DNA from: an uncultured Bacteroidales bacterium
GTDB taxonomy: Bacteria > Bacteroidota > Bacteroidia > Bacteroidales > Muribaculaceae
DNA length: 58,881 nucleotides
Reading direction: 5' to 3'
Assembly (NCBI GenBank): GCA_947573135.1
Contig: CANPDU010000019.1
Location: 1-58,881, forward strand
Shown here: positions 23,775 through 32,934 of the stretch, one piece after another
Layout: each line of letters begins with the position of its first letter
Numbering within the stretch: the first letter of the stretch is position 1
Translations under genes and position numbers: made by a program
Notes under the pieces: model-generated
What the model was told of the DNA's origin: nothing
The model's database searches: none
What the model saw: only the letters and a program-made list of their open reading frames with translations

Positions 23775-25808
23775 TTATTTCATATTGTATCGTTCGGCTG
23801 AAATGGGTTTCAGCTTTACTTTCTTGCCTGTCGGGAGAGTCACTTCGTGTGGCTTCGAGTCGCTGTTAACGACGTAGAGCACACGCTGTCCTGACGGCGA
23901 AAGCCATTCGGCGCCCTTGACCATATAGTCTTTCCCGAAGACGGGAATGTCGGCTATAGGATTGTCACCTTCAGGAATAAATTCGCGGATGTAGCGGCCG
24001 CCGATAAACACATCGTGCTGCTTTTTGCGGAAGTCGACAAGGTTTTTGAGGAACTGAGCCTCATAGGCCGACTTATCGTCGACCCACAGCAGGCGCGGAT
24101 CGACCCATCCGAGCTGAGCGCCGTAGAGCAGACACTGCATGTTCTCGTAACGGAAATCGCCGTTGCGCACGTCGAAATAGGGCGAATAGGTAAAGGCCGC
24201 TGTCAGCACGCGGTCGGAATAGATCAGCGGATAGAGAGGCACAATCTTGCATGTCGGACTGTGAGGGGTGTTGACTGTCAGCAATATGTCGAAGCAAGGA
24301 ATGTAGCATTCGGCATTTTCCTCAGAAAAAACGACGTTGCCCGGCCGCAGATGATCGCGTCGCAGATCGCTCATCATGTCGCGGTAGGCGTGATACCAGA
24401 ATTCGCCGCCACCGACGGGGTGTCCGTGGTTTGTGGCATAGCAGGGGTAAGGAGCGGCGGCCGCTATCTGGTCGATATATAGACCGTTAGTGCCGAGTTC
24501 GTCCTGAATGCGGTCGGCCAGTTCCAGAATGATGTCATGCCAGATCGGCGAGGCCGGACAAGTGACGGTGTTGGGCACCTGTGAGGTTGGGTAGATCTCG
24601 GTGTAGAGATTTCCGTCGGGACGGCGGCAGGAAGCGTCCTTGCCGTTGCGCGGGCCGTAGCTTTCGGTTGCCGGATCCCACAGACGACCGTTGATGTAGG
24701 GCATCACCTGACAATTGCGGTCACGCACTTGTTTGATTACCGGCGCAAATTTTTCATTGGCAGGGAAATAGTCGGGGTAGTGGGAGTCGTAGGGATGATT
24801 ATGCCAGAAATACCAGTGGAAAGCGATATCCTCGCCGAAATAGTCGATCGCACGGTTGACGGCGGTTATAGTCGTATCGCCGAGATATTTGGCCCGCAGC
24901 CAGAGATCTTTCTCGATCATCCAGTCGGGGATCTCACGCTCGGCGAGAGTCTTGGATCCCCACTCGGTGGTGAGCGCGAAGGGACGGTACCAGTCGACAG
25001 CGGCAGCGCTCCAGTCGACGGGGTGACGGCCTGTGACCGTGATCCAGGGCACGGCAAAACGTCCGGCGGTGTGATCGTTCCATCCTTCAGAAGTGACGAC
25101 TTTGGTGTTGAATATGGTCGCGCCGCCTTTAGCATCGACTGTCATGAGTTTTCCGCAGGCGTTAAAGTCGCGCGGAGAGTAGAAGTAGACTCCGTTGCCG
25201 TCGTCGACCATCATCATCTGCATAGATCCGCTCCACGACGGATAGTTTGCCTCATAGTGGCCGCCTTCGCGGTGAGCGTACTCGTTGCCCCAGCCGCCGG
25301 GAGTGATTACCTTGGCGCTGTCGGGCGAAACGACACTGACAGCAGGGAATTTAAAGTCTGTTATGCTCCAGCCGTCGGGGAGCGACGCCGAGAGATCCCA
25401 TTCGAGCAGCGGCGAGTCGTCGGGGAGTGTCACTTTCATCTCGACGGGATAGTCATTGCCGTCATAGAGGAGCTTGGTGTTCCATGTAAACACAAGAGTA
25501 GCCGAACTGTCGGTGCGCTCGATGCGGTAACCCTGATATGCGGCGCACGAAGGATCTACTTCGGGTGTCTGACCCTGAACACCGCGGTAGGTCAGTGTCC
25601 ACGGCTTAGTGTTCAGCCCCGGACGCACGGCTTCGTTGCCGTCGGCCGATTTCATTGACAGAATGTCGAAGGCTTTTCCGGAGGTGAAAGTGGCCGAAGT
25701 ATGGTTGTTGGCGATTGTGACAGACACAGAGTCACCGTTAATGCCTGTACGGGCATCAACGGTGAGTGTAAGAGTCAGTAATATTGCCGAATATAACAGA
25801 TTTTTCAT
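23775..25808 (-). CDS. DUF6259-like putative glycoside hydrolase
   Basis: About 677 aa, signal peptide KNLLYSAILLTLTLTVDA. An N-terminal beta-sandwich of about 250 residues is followed by a TIM-barrel-like region: DIAFHWYFWHNHPYDSHYPDYFP, QVMPYINGRLWD, GTNGLYIDQIAAAAPYPCY and NVVFSEENAECY. The Asp in YIDQ and the Glu in FSEENAE lie where retaining glycosidases of this architecture carry their catalytic pair. I match it to DUF6259 proteins from memory, with no experimental activity known. The ATG at 25808 overlaps the SusD stop by one base (TGATG); a TTG one codon earlier is less likely. Confidence 0.75.
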   Translation of the reverse strand: MKNLLYSAILLTLTLTVDARTGINGDSVSVTIANNHTSATFTSGKAFDILSMKSADGNEAVRPGLNTKPWTLTYRGVQGQTPEVDPSCAAYQGYRIERTDSSATLVFTWNTKLLYDGNDYPVEMKVTLPDDSPLLEWDLSASLPDGWSITDFKFPAVSVVSPDSAKVITPGGWGNEYAHREGGHYEANYPSWSGSMQMMMVDDGNGVYFYSPRDFNACGKLMTVDAKGGATIFNTKVVTSEGWNDHTAGRFAVPWITVTGRHPVDWSAAAVDWYRPFALTTEWGSKTLAEREIPDWMIEKDLWLRAKYLGDTTITAVNRAIDYFGEDIAFHWYFWHNHPYDSHYPDYFPANEKFAPVIKQVRDRNCQVMPYINGRLWDPATESYGPRNGKDASCRRPDGNLYTEIYPTSQVPNTVTCPASPIWHDIILELADRIQDELGTNGLYIDQIAAAAPYPCYATNHGHPVGGGEFWYHAYRDMMSDLRRDHLRPGNVVFSEENAECYIPCFDILLTVNTPHSPTCKIVPLYPLIYSDRVLTAAFTYSPYFDVRNGDFRYENMQCLLYGAQLGWVDPRLLWVDDKSAYEAQFLKNLVDFRKKQHDVFIGGRYIREFIPEGDNPIADIPVFGKDYMVKGAEWLSPSGQRVLYVVNSDSKPHEVTLPTGKKVKLKPISAERYNMK

Positions 25809-27619
25809 CAATAGTCGGGATTAGTGAGGTTGGGGTCACGGTCAGTGTCGACGCGCGGTATCGGCCACCACTGGAAGCGGGGCGCCCAGAACCGGTTTTC
25901 GTCGCGAACACGCAGTTTGTCTTTGTAATGCTCGTAGTGAGCTACATCGTTGAGGTTGCTGCGGTGAGGATCGAGACCGTAGCTAAAGTTCGGGATATCG
26001 GTCGCTTCTAGCCCCTCATATTTGATGTCAGCAATAGGATTGCCATAAGAGGGGAATTCATTAGTAATATCACCAATCTGCCAGCGACGGACATCAGTAA
26101 AGATCACGCCCTCCATGGCAAGCTCACATTTGCGTTCGCGGCGCACACGCTGACGGAATTTATCCTGAACGCTGAGATCGCCGAGACTCTCGCCTGCGAC
26201 ACAGGCTTTTGAGTCGATAACGGGCTGACCGGCGCGGCGGCGGACGGCGTTAATGGCTTCGAGAACAGATGCGTCCTCATATTTTCCCATTTCAATCATT
26301 GCTTCGGCGTAGGTGAGGTAGACTTCAGCTGCACGGATAATAGAAATGTCGCAGGTGCTTTCGGCGCAGCTTTCTGCAAGATCTTCATTATATTTATTCC
26401 ACAACCAGCCTGAGCCGTGGCGGCAGAACGAAGCCTCAGTACCAGTTACATCTGCATTGTCTTTTGTTCCCCATAACTTAGGATTACGCGGTCCGGGAAA
26501 AACCCTGGCCTTACTATCGTATGCATTTATGATCAATTTAATTACAGACGCACCGCCATTGTTAGAATAAACCATTGTATCGCCATGTGCGAGAAGTGTC
26601 TGACGGAAGCGAAGGTCTCGTTTCTGAGTCGGCTTTTGGGGGTCGTAGAGCGGTGACTGGTCGATGCGGAGACCGTCGATGCACTCGTAGGTATCGGCAA
26701 GAAGCTGAGATGGGAAGCGTACCGTCGAGCCTCCGGCTGTACGTGATGTATGGCCGAGTCGTGTACGATGGAAGTGACGGCGCACATCTGCTTCGTAACA
26801 GAGCTCCCAAATCATTTCACTGCGGACATCAGCTTTCTTTTGTCCGTCGAGAGTGAAGAGATCGGCAAAGTTTGTGGCGAGCTCACGGTGATCCATCACT
26901 TGCTTGGCCGCATCAGCCGCTTTCCGGAAATAAGCCTGGCCCTCGCCGCCGAAATCAAGACTACCGGCGAAAAGTGCGAAGCGAGATAATAAAGCATATG
27001 CAGTCGCTCGGTCGACGTGTCCACGAACAGACGCAGTCCATTCAAGAACATCGCTTTCTGCGATTTCAGTCAAGTCATTGATAAGATAGTCGACGATATA
27101 TTTTTTATCGGTTCTGCCAACAGTATATTCTGAGGGTGTAACTGACTTAGTGAAGAAAGGAATGTCGCCAAAAGTGGTTACTAGATTGTAGTAGCCATAC
27201 GCGCGGAGAATTTTAGCTTCGGCTTTAAGACGGCGGTAATCGTCAGATAAGTCTTCACTATCGTCGCGCGTTCCTTCAAGCACTGAATTAGCTCGGCCTA
27301 CAATACCCCAGTGTCCAGACCAGTAGGAATTGACGTATGACTGGTCGGGCGTCAGACCGCCGCCTGCACCGATAGTACGGTTTTCTGTTGTCTCAAGACC
27401 ATAAGCGGTGTAAACGTCCTGAACCATTGTCGGCGGAACGTCCCAGTTAAGGTTGAATGGTACGATGCGGTAGATGGCAGTCACGCCTTCGTCAAGGCCG
27501 GCATCTGTCTTATAATAGCCGTCTGAGTCGTAAGCTGAGCTATGTTTGTCGAGGAAGTCTGAGCAACTTGCCAGTGAAGATGCAGCTGCGACAAATAATA
27601 TATAAATTGATTTTTTCAT
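25808..27619 (-). CDS. susD: SusD/RagB family surface glycan-binding lipoprotein
   Basis: A 603-aa lipoprotein: MKKSIYILFVAAASSLASC with the lipidated Cys at position 19, followed by SDFLDKHSSAYDSDGYYKT, the typical SusD start. TPR-like helical segments appear in EAKILRAYGYYNLVTTFGDIPF and the C-terminal AEVYLTYAEAMIEMGKY and NAVRRRAGQP motifs. SusD caps the SusC transporter and captures the glycan at the outer membrane. It is located 13 bp after susC, as in nearly all PULs. Confidence 0.95.
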   Translation of the reverse strand: MKKSIYILFVAAASSLASCSDFLDKHSSAYDSDGYYKTDAGLDEGVTAIYRIVPFNLNWDVPPTMVQDVYTAYGLETTENRTIGAGGGLTPDQSYVNSYWSGHWGIVGRANSVLEGTRDDSEDLSDDYRRLKAEAKILRAYGYYNLVTTFGDIPFFTKSVTPSEYTVGRTDKKYIVDYLINDLTEIAESDVLEWTASVRGHVDRATAYALLSRFALFAGSLDFGGEGQAYFRKAADAAKQVMDHRELATNFADLFTLDGQKKADVRSEMIWELCYEADVRRHFHRTRLGHTSRTAGGSTVRFPSQLLADTYECIDGLRIDQSPLYDPQKPTQKRDLRFRQTLLAHGDTMVYSNNGGASVIKLIINAYDSKARVFPGPRNPKLWGTKDNADVTGTEASFCRHGSGWLWNKYNEDLAESCAESTCDISIIRAAEVYLTYAEAMIEMGKYEDASVLEAINAVRRRAGQPVIDSKACVAGESLGDLSVQDKFRQRVRRERKCELAMEGVIFTDVRRWQIGDITNEFPSYGNPIADIKYEGLEATDIPNFSYGLDPHRSNLNDVAHYEHYKDKLRVRDENRFWAPRFQWWPIPRVDTDRDPNLTNPDY

Positions 27620-27632
27620 TGCAATCAGATAA

Positions 27633-30600
27633 TTAGAAATCTAAATTGAGACCGAAAAGGAATGATTTGTTGAGCGGATAGCAACTTGCGCCGGCACTTG
27701 TTTCCGGATCAAAACCTTTATAAAAATTATCGCCGCGGATAGTAAACAGGTTCTGCATAGTGACGTAGAAGCGAACGCGTTCTATAGTTGCCTTATTAGT
27801 CCATTTACGAGGAAGAGTATATCCGACTACAAGGTTTTTCAGACGACAGTAGGCACCGCTTTGTACCCAAAATGAAGATTCGTAGTTATTGGGGTGGTTA
27901 CCGTTGGGATCTTGAAGAAGGATCGGAAACTTGGCGTTTGGATTGTCCTCGCTCCATGTATCAAGCTGATATTCATAGACTGTGGTATTGCCAATGAACG
28001 GGCGAGAACCTCCGCCACTGTAGTACACATCCTTTTTGGGTACGCCGTGGAACATTGCTGAAAAGTCGATGCCTTTCCACTCAAAACCGAGTGAGACACT
28101 ATATTCATAGTGTGCACGGTTTTCACCGATGACCGTTCGGTCGTCAGCAGTAATCTTGCCGTCACCGTTAAGATCCCGATATTTGATGAAACCGGGTTTT
28201 GTGTTTGCTCGTTCGTTGACTACGGCATAAATGTAATTACCGTTTTCATCTTTAGCGTTGATTTCGTCATATGACTGGAAGAAGCCGTCGGCAACATAAC
28301 CATAGTAGCTGTTGATAGGCAATCCTTCGTCGGTGATCCTTGTGCCGATATATGGATTGTGACCGTAAAGATCGAGTACTTTATTTCGTACGTCTGAGAT
28401 ATTGCCTCTGACAAAGTAGTTGAAATCGCCTATGCGGTCGTTCCAAGAGAGTGAGAGTTCCCAGCCGCGGTTACGCATATCTCCGGCATTGACAGTCGGT
28501 GCACCAAGTGCTACAAATTCCGGGACCGGGAATGTCTGAAGCATATCGGTCACTTTGCGGTAATAGAAATCAAATGTACCCGAGAGACGGCTGTTGAAAA
28601 GGCTGAAATCAAGACCAAGATCCCACTGTGATGATTTTTCCCACCCTATTTCAGCATTAGGAAGCTGGACTTGAGCCGCGCCTGTAGAGAAGCCTTTATC
28701 AAACCAATAGCCGTAGCCGTCGCCTGCTGAGACTGCGGAAAGATAAGGGAAAAAGCTGCCTATAGACTGGTTGCCTAGTCGGCCATATGACCCTCGGATC
28801 TTGAGGTTATCGACAACTGGGCGGAGAGATTCCCAGAAATGTTCCTCGGAAATACGCCATCCGACCGATGCAGATGGGAAAAATCCCCAGCGTTTGTGAG
28901 CGAGAAAGCGGGATGTGCCGTCGTAACGACCTGTGAATTCGAACAGATAACGATTGTCGAAGATGTAGTTGAGACGGAAAACATATGCAAGCATTGACCA
29001 TTCGTAGCGGTAGGTCGAGTTGGTGGCTGTTGTAGAATCTCCGTGGCCTACATCCTCATAACCGTCGTAACGATGTCCTTTACGGTTGCCTGTCAGCGAG
29101 CTGTTGAAGAACTCTTCGCTCTGCATGCCGCCCATGACTTTGAGATAATGTTTTTCCGCAAAGGTATTTTCATATGTGGCCATGACGTTATATTGCTTCA
29201 AGATCGAAGCAGAGCGTTCTTCATTGGCGGAGCGGAGAGAGCTCGGATAGAGTTTGCCCTCATTACCAGACCAAAGTTCGTAATTGTTGGCGTAAGCTTT
29301 TGTGATACCGTCATTACGCTTCCATGTGTAGGTGCCGAGAATATTAAGGCCCTTAAATGGATTGATGTTGGCTGTGACCTTTGCGATATATTCGGGAGCT
29401 ACGCTATGATTATAACCACCGGCATTAATTGCTGCGACGGGGTTATTGCCGTTATTGTTCCCGGCTCCCCAGGTTCCGTCGGCGTTGACTGCAGACCAGG
29501 TAGGAATAAATGTCATCGCATAACCGATATACTGGTTGGCCGATCCACCGATTGGGGCGTGGACAACTGACTGACGCACACTCATATCAACTCCGAGGCT
29601 TAACCATTTGTTGACTTCAAAATCGGAGTTGAGCCGCAGATTGGTTCGCTCGAATGTGTTGTTGGCCACCATACCGTCCTGTTTGTAATAACCGGCTGAA
29701 GCAAATAGTCTGATCATCTTGCTGCCGCCGCTGACCGTTACAGCGTAATTTTGAGCCAAAGCACTTTTTTTCATGATCATATCGCGCCAGTTTGTGTCGT
29801 GACGATTGATACCGTCAGCACCTTCTGTCAGATAAGCATTGATGAGGTCTTCGTTCATAGCAGACTGTCCTTCATTGATACGTGCCTGATCTACAGCACG
29901 AAGAAAGCCGATAGCATCGACTGATTTAGGCATAGAGGTTGGTTTATTGATGCCGAGGTAGCCATTAAACGAAACTTTAATTTTACCTTCCGAACCGCGT
30001 TTGGTGGTGACGAGAATCACACCGTTTGACGCACGGGCACCGTAGATTGATGCAGATGCAGCGTCTTTAAGAACCGAAATAGATTCTATTTGATTAAGAT
30101 CGATACGGTTGAGATCGCCTTCTATACCGTCGATAAGCACGAGAGGAGACTGCGTAGAGGATATTGAGCCCTCGCCACGGATGCGTATAGAAACCTGATC
30201 GGCACCTGGCGCTCCTGATGATTGTGTGGCGGTAAGGCCGGGCACAATTCCCTGAAGTGCAGATGATCCGTTTGAAACACTGCGTTTTAAGATTTCCTTA
30301 CTGCCGACACTCTGAACTGCGCCCGTGAGGTTGATTTTTTTCTGGGTGCCGTAGCCGACCACGACGACATCGTCGAGAGTGTTGTTGTCAGTCAGAAGCG
30401 TCACGTTGTGTACGCCGGCTTTGCTGACTTTGATTTTCTCCGGTTTCATGCCGAGATACTCGAATGACAGTGTCGTCGGGGCGGAAAGGGTGATTGAATA
30501 ATTGCCGTCGATATCCGTTATGACTGCTGCCTTGCCGTTTTCGGCCTTTACAGAAACGCCGATAAGCGCTTCGCCTTCTTCGTCGGTGACAGTGCCTGTC

Positions 30601-30695
30601 ACCTTAAAGCTTGATTGGGCTGATGCGAAAGCGGCGGTAAACAGTAGAGTCGCGATGAGAGTCGTCAGCCGTGACAGATTAAAAAGTCTCTTCAT
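27633..30695 (-). CDS. susC: SusC/RagA family TonB-linked outer membrane transporter
   Basis: A 1020-aa TonB-dependent receptor. After the signal peptide it has a carboxypeptidase-regulatory-like domain (VTGTVTDEEGEALIGVSVKAENGKAAVITDIDGNYSI), a TonB box followed by the SusC signature (DDVVVVGYGTQKKINLTGAV), the plug domain (SPLVLIDGIEGDLNRIDLNQIESISVLKDAASASIYG) and a 22-strand barrel ending in LFGLNLDF with a terminal Phe. It imports oligosaccharides across the outer membrane using TonB energy. No N-terminal STN domain is present, so signalling through an anti-sigma factor is unlikely, in line with ROK control of this locus. Confidence 0.96.
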   Translation of the reverse strand: MKRLFNLSRLTTLIATLLFTAAFASAQSSFKVTGTVTDEEGEALIGVSVKAENGKAAVITDIDGNYSITLSAPTTLSFEYLGMKPEKIKVSKAGVHNVTLLTDNNTLDDVVVVGYGTQKKINLTGAVQSVGSKEILKRSVSNGSSALQGIVPGLTATQSSGAPGADQVSIRIRGEGSISSTQSPLVLIDGIEGDLNRIDLNQIESISVLKDAASASIYGARASNGVILVTTKRGSEGKIKVSFNGYLGINKPTSMPKSVDAIGFLRAVDQARINEGQSAMNEDLINAYLTEGADGINRHDTNWRDMIMKKSALAQNYAVTVSGGSKMIRLFASAGYYKQDGMVANNTFERTNLRLNSDFEVNKWLSLGVDMSVRQSVVHAPIGGSANQYIGYAMTFIPTWSAVNADGTWGAGNNNGNNPVAAINAGGYNHSVAPEYIAKVTANINPFKGLNILGTYTWKRNDGITKAYANNYELWSGNEGKLYPSSLRSANEERSASILKQYNVMATYENTFAEKHYLKVMGGMQSEEFFNSSLTGNRKGHRYDGYEDVGHGDSTTATNSTYRYEWSMLAYVFRLNYIFDNRYLFEFTGRYDGTSRFLAHKRWGFFPSASVGWRISEEHFWESLRPVVDNLKIRGSYGRLGNQSIGSFFPYLSAVSAGDGYGYWFDKGFSTGAAQVQLPNAEIGWEKSSQWDLGLDFSLFNSRLSGTFDFYYRKVTDMLQTFPVPEFVALGAPTVNAGDMRNRGWELSLSWNDRIGDFNYFVRGNISDVRNKVLDLYGHNPYIGTRITDEGLPINSYYGYVADGFFQSYDEINAKDENGNYIYAVVNERANTKPGFIKYRDLNGDGKITADDRTVIGENRAHYEYSVSLGFEWKGIDFSAMFHGVPKKDVYYSGGGSRPFIGNTTVYEYQLDTWSEDNPNAKFPILLQDPNGNHPNNYESSFWVQSGAYCRLKNLVVGYTLPRKWTNKATIERVRFYVTMQNLFTIRGDNFYKGFDPETSAGASCYPLNKSFLFGLNLDF

Positions 30696-30708
30696 TAACG
30701 ATAGATTG

Positions 30709-30718
30709 TTCGGTTAAT
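30709..30718 (-). promoter_or_regulatory. Possible single ROK operator half-site upstream of susC
   Basis: TTCGGTTAAT, in the 35-bp gap between the ROK gene and susC, matches TTTGGTTAAT (reverse strand of the repeats at 32054-32099) at nine of ten positions. Short and therefore weak evidence on its own. Confidence 0.35.
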
Positions 30719-30730
30719 ATTTTAAGGTGG

Positions 30731-31948
30731 TTAGTCTATATAGTCGTCGAAGGCGCAGCGTCGGGCTGTGGCGCAGGATCCGATGAGTCCCGACTGGTCG
30801 CCGAGCTGCGAGATAACGATTTTTGTATCTTTGTTGACGAGATTGAGCGAATAGCGGCGCACGGCGGTCATCACCGGCTGCAGGATATAGTCGCCGACAG
30901 CCGACAGCGCACCTCCGAGTATCACTTTTTCGGGGTTGAAGATATTGATTATGCCGGCAAGCCAGCGGCCGAGCTCACGGCCCATGTCCTCGACAAGCTC
31001 GATACAGAGGAGATCTTCGCTGTCTATGGCTTCGAAGATGTCGTCGAGAGTGATGGTTTTGTTTTCGCGGTAGCGGTCGGCGATCAGCGAGTTGGCGCCG
31101 GCTTCGAGTCGCTCGATGAGCTTGCGGACAAGCGCGCGGCCCGAGGCCTCGGTTTCGAGACAGCCTTTCTTGCCGCAGTGGCAGATGATTTCGTTGTCGT
31201 AGGTGACCATATGGCCGATCTCGCCGGCGAAACCTGATTTGCCGTAGTAGATCTTGCCGTCGATGATTATGCCGAGTCCGATGCCCCAGCTGAGATTTAG
31301 GAATATGAGGTTGTCGATCTTGCTGCAGTCGCCGTAGATATATTCGCCGTAGGTCATTGCGCGGGTGTCGTTCTCGATGCACACGCGTAGCCCGAGCTTT
31401 TCGGAGAGCACCTCGCTCAGAGGCATTTCCTCGAAGTTGTAGCGGCTGTAGCTGTAGCCCATCATGGGGTTGACACGGCCCGAAATGTTGACATTGACGG
31501 CGAGGATGGCCGAGCGGTCGACCGACCGCGAGTTGATAAAGCGGTTGATGATGTCGCAGAGTTGTGACAGATTGTCGACGGAGTTGCATGATTCGAAGTC
31601 GATGTCGAGCTGTTTTTCGATCACTTTTCCTCCGAAATCCATAAGCCCGAGTGAAAGTGATCCGTTTTTGATATCGACGCCGACGAAATAGCAGGAATCG
31701 GGATTCAGGCCATAGGTGTTTGGATGCCGTCCGCTGCCGGTCTCTGTTTTGCCGCCTTCTTTGATAAGGCCTGTGTCGGTCAGTTCGTCGACAAGTTTGG
31801 ATACGGTCGGAATGCTTAGTCCCAGACGCTTTGCAAGGTCAGGGATAGTGGCATTGCCGTGTTTCATGTGATAAGCGATGATCCGTCGTTTCGACTGAGC
31901 GCTTTTTGTACCTTTCTCGATTTCTTTCAGTAGTGCCAGTGCTGCCAT
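30731..31948 (-). CDS. ROK family transcriptional regulator
   Basis: A 405-aa protein of the NagC/XylR type. An N-terminal winged helix (HMKHGNATIPDLAKRLGLSIPTVSKLVDELTDTGLIKEGG) precedes a sugar-kinase-like ROK domain with DIKNGSLSLGLMDFGG, the zinc cluster CHCGKKGCLETEASG and VILGGALSAVG. ROK regulators bind a sugar or sugar phosphate and usually repress nearby catabolic genes. It lies 35 bp upstream of susC on the same strand, with no obvious terminator between, and upstream of its own start are tandem 23-bp repeats covering the promoter. It is therefore the likely controller of the whole PUL. No ECF sigma, SusR or hybrid two-component gene is present here. Confidence 0.9.
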   Translation of the reverse strand: MAALALLKEIEKGTKSAQSKRRIIAYHMKHGNATIPDLAKRLGLSIPTVSKLVDELTDTGLIKEGGKTETGSGRHPNTYGLNPDSCYFVGVDIKNGSLSLGLMDFGGKVIEKQLDIDFESCNSVDNLSQLCDIINRFINSRSVDRSAILAVNVNISGRVNPMMGYSYSRYNFEEMPLSEVLSEKLGLRVCIENDTRAMTYGEYIYGDCSKIDNLIFLNLSWGIGLGIIIDGKIYYGKSGFAGEIGHMVTYDNEIICHCGKKGCLETEASGRALVRKLIERLEAGANSLIADRYRENKTITLDDIFEAIDSEDLLCIELVEDMGRELGRWLAGIINIFNPEKVILGGALSAVGDYILQPVMTAVRRYSLNLVNKDTKIVISQLGDQSGLIGSCATARRCAFDDYID

Positions 31949-32039
31949 GGGGAAAAGGTTGTTGTATATGTGATTGTCGATTAATTAATTTTATTCCGGG
32001 AGTGATAAATGTTTGGGTTATTATAGTTGTATTTTTCAG

Positions 32040-32071
32040 CAAAGTGAGTAAATTATTGGCGATTAACCAAA
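32040..32071 (-). promoter_or_regulatory. Promoter of the ROK-led PUL transcript
   Basis: On the minus strand, TTTG (32071-32068), a 20-bp spacer and TCACTTTG (32047-32040) resemble a Bacteroidetes promoter with one mismatch in the -7 box (TC for TA). The -33 box lies inside the first 23-bp repeat. Confidence 0.5.
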
Positions 32072-32099
32072 TTTTTTATTGGCGATTAACCAAATTTTT
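32054..32099. repeat. Tandem 23-bp direct repeat, probable ROK operator
   Basis: Two identical, directly abutting 23-bp units (32054-32076 and 32077-32099) share the core TTGGCGATTAACCAA, with TTGG and CCAA as inverted ends. They overlap the -33 region of the ROK promoter. The position and spacing of about two helical turns fit autoregulation by a dimeric repressor. Repeat identity is directly seen; protein binding is inferred. Confidence 0.7.
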
Positions 32100-32232
32100 C
32101 GAAGATAAAGCAGTGTTAAATAAATATATGTTTAAATGTCTGCAATTTTGTTGTCGGATGATGAATGTTTCGCGATGAGTCCGCGATCCGGTTGGCGGAT
32201 TGTGGAATTATTAGTAACTTCGCACGATACTT

Positions 32233-32898
32233 ATGATAGAAATCAGAAACATAGTCAAACGCTATGGCGAACTCGAGGTGCTCAAGGGCATCGACCTCGA
32301 CATTGTACCGGCGGCCGTGACCTCGGTCGTTGGGCCGAGCGGCGCAGGCAAGACAACCTTGCTTCAGATCGCAGGTACGCTCATGACGCCTGACCGCGGG
32401 ACAGTCAGCTATGACGGCACTGATGTGTTCAGCCTCGGCGACAGGCGGCAGTCGGCGTTCCGCAACCGCAAGATCGGCTTTGTGTTTCAGTTCCATCGTC
32501 TGCTGCCCGAGTTCTCGTTGCGCGAGAATGTCGCTATGCCTGCGCTGATAGGCGGTGCGTCGCGTCAGGCGGCTTTCGCTGAAGCCGACCGTCTGATAGC
32601 GCGTCTCGGCCTTGCTCCGCGCAGCGACCACAGGCCGACCGAGCTCTCGGGGGGCGAGTGTCAGCGTGCGGCGGTCGCACGCGCTCTGGTCAACGGCCCG
32701 TCGGTGGTTCTCGCCGATGAGCCCACGGGCAGCCTCGACTCTAAAAACCGTCTGGAGCTCCACCGTCTCTTCTTCGATCTGCGCGATGAGATGGGTGCGA
32801 CGTTTGTCATAGTCACTCATGATGAAAATCTCGCGGCCGACAGCGACCGCATCGTTCATATGGAAGACGGTCTGATCAGACATCTGACCGTCAGATAG
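32233..32898 (+). CDS. lolD: ABC transporter ATP-binding protein, LolD/MacB-type
   Basis: A 221-aa ATPase with Walker A GPSGAGKT (34-41), Q-loop, signature LSGGE (138-142), Walker B VVLADEP (158-164) and the H-switch VTHDEN. Length and motif context match LolD, which powers release of lipoproteins from the inner membrane together with LolC/E permeases. No permease gene is adjacent, as is common for Bacteroidetes lolD, so a MacB-like role cannot be excluded. It is divergent from the ROK gene, and the 280-bp spacer holds the ROK repeats. Confidence 0.85.
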   Translation: MIEIRNIVKRYGELEVLKGIDLDIVPAAVTSVVGPSGAGKTTLLQIAGTLMTPDRGTVSYDGTDVFSLGDRRQSAFRNRKIGFVFQFHRLLPEFSLRENVAMPALIGGASRQAAFAEADRLIARLGLAPRSDHRPTELSGGECQRAAVARALVNGPSVVLADEPTGSLDSKNRLELHRLFFDLRDEMGATFVIVTHDENLAADSDRIVHMEDGLIRHLTVR

Positions 32899-32934
32899 TT
32901 TATTTGTTTATTAATTTTTAATCGCATTCAGTCA

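Noticed and set aside
24729-25658. 309-codon open frame opposite the DUF6259-like gene
   Set aside because: Shadow frame opposite a gene with a signal peptide and catalytic-type motifs.
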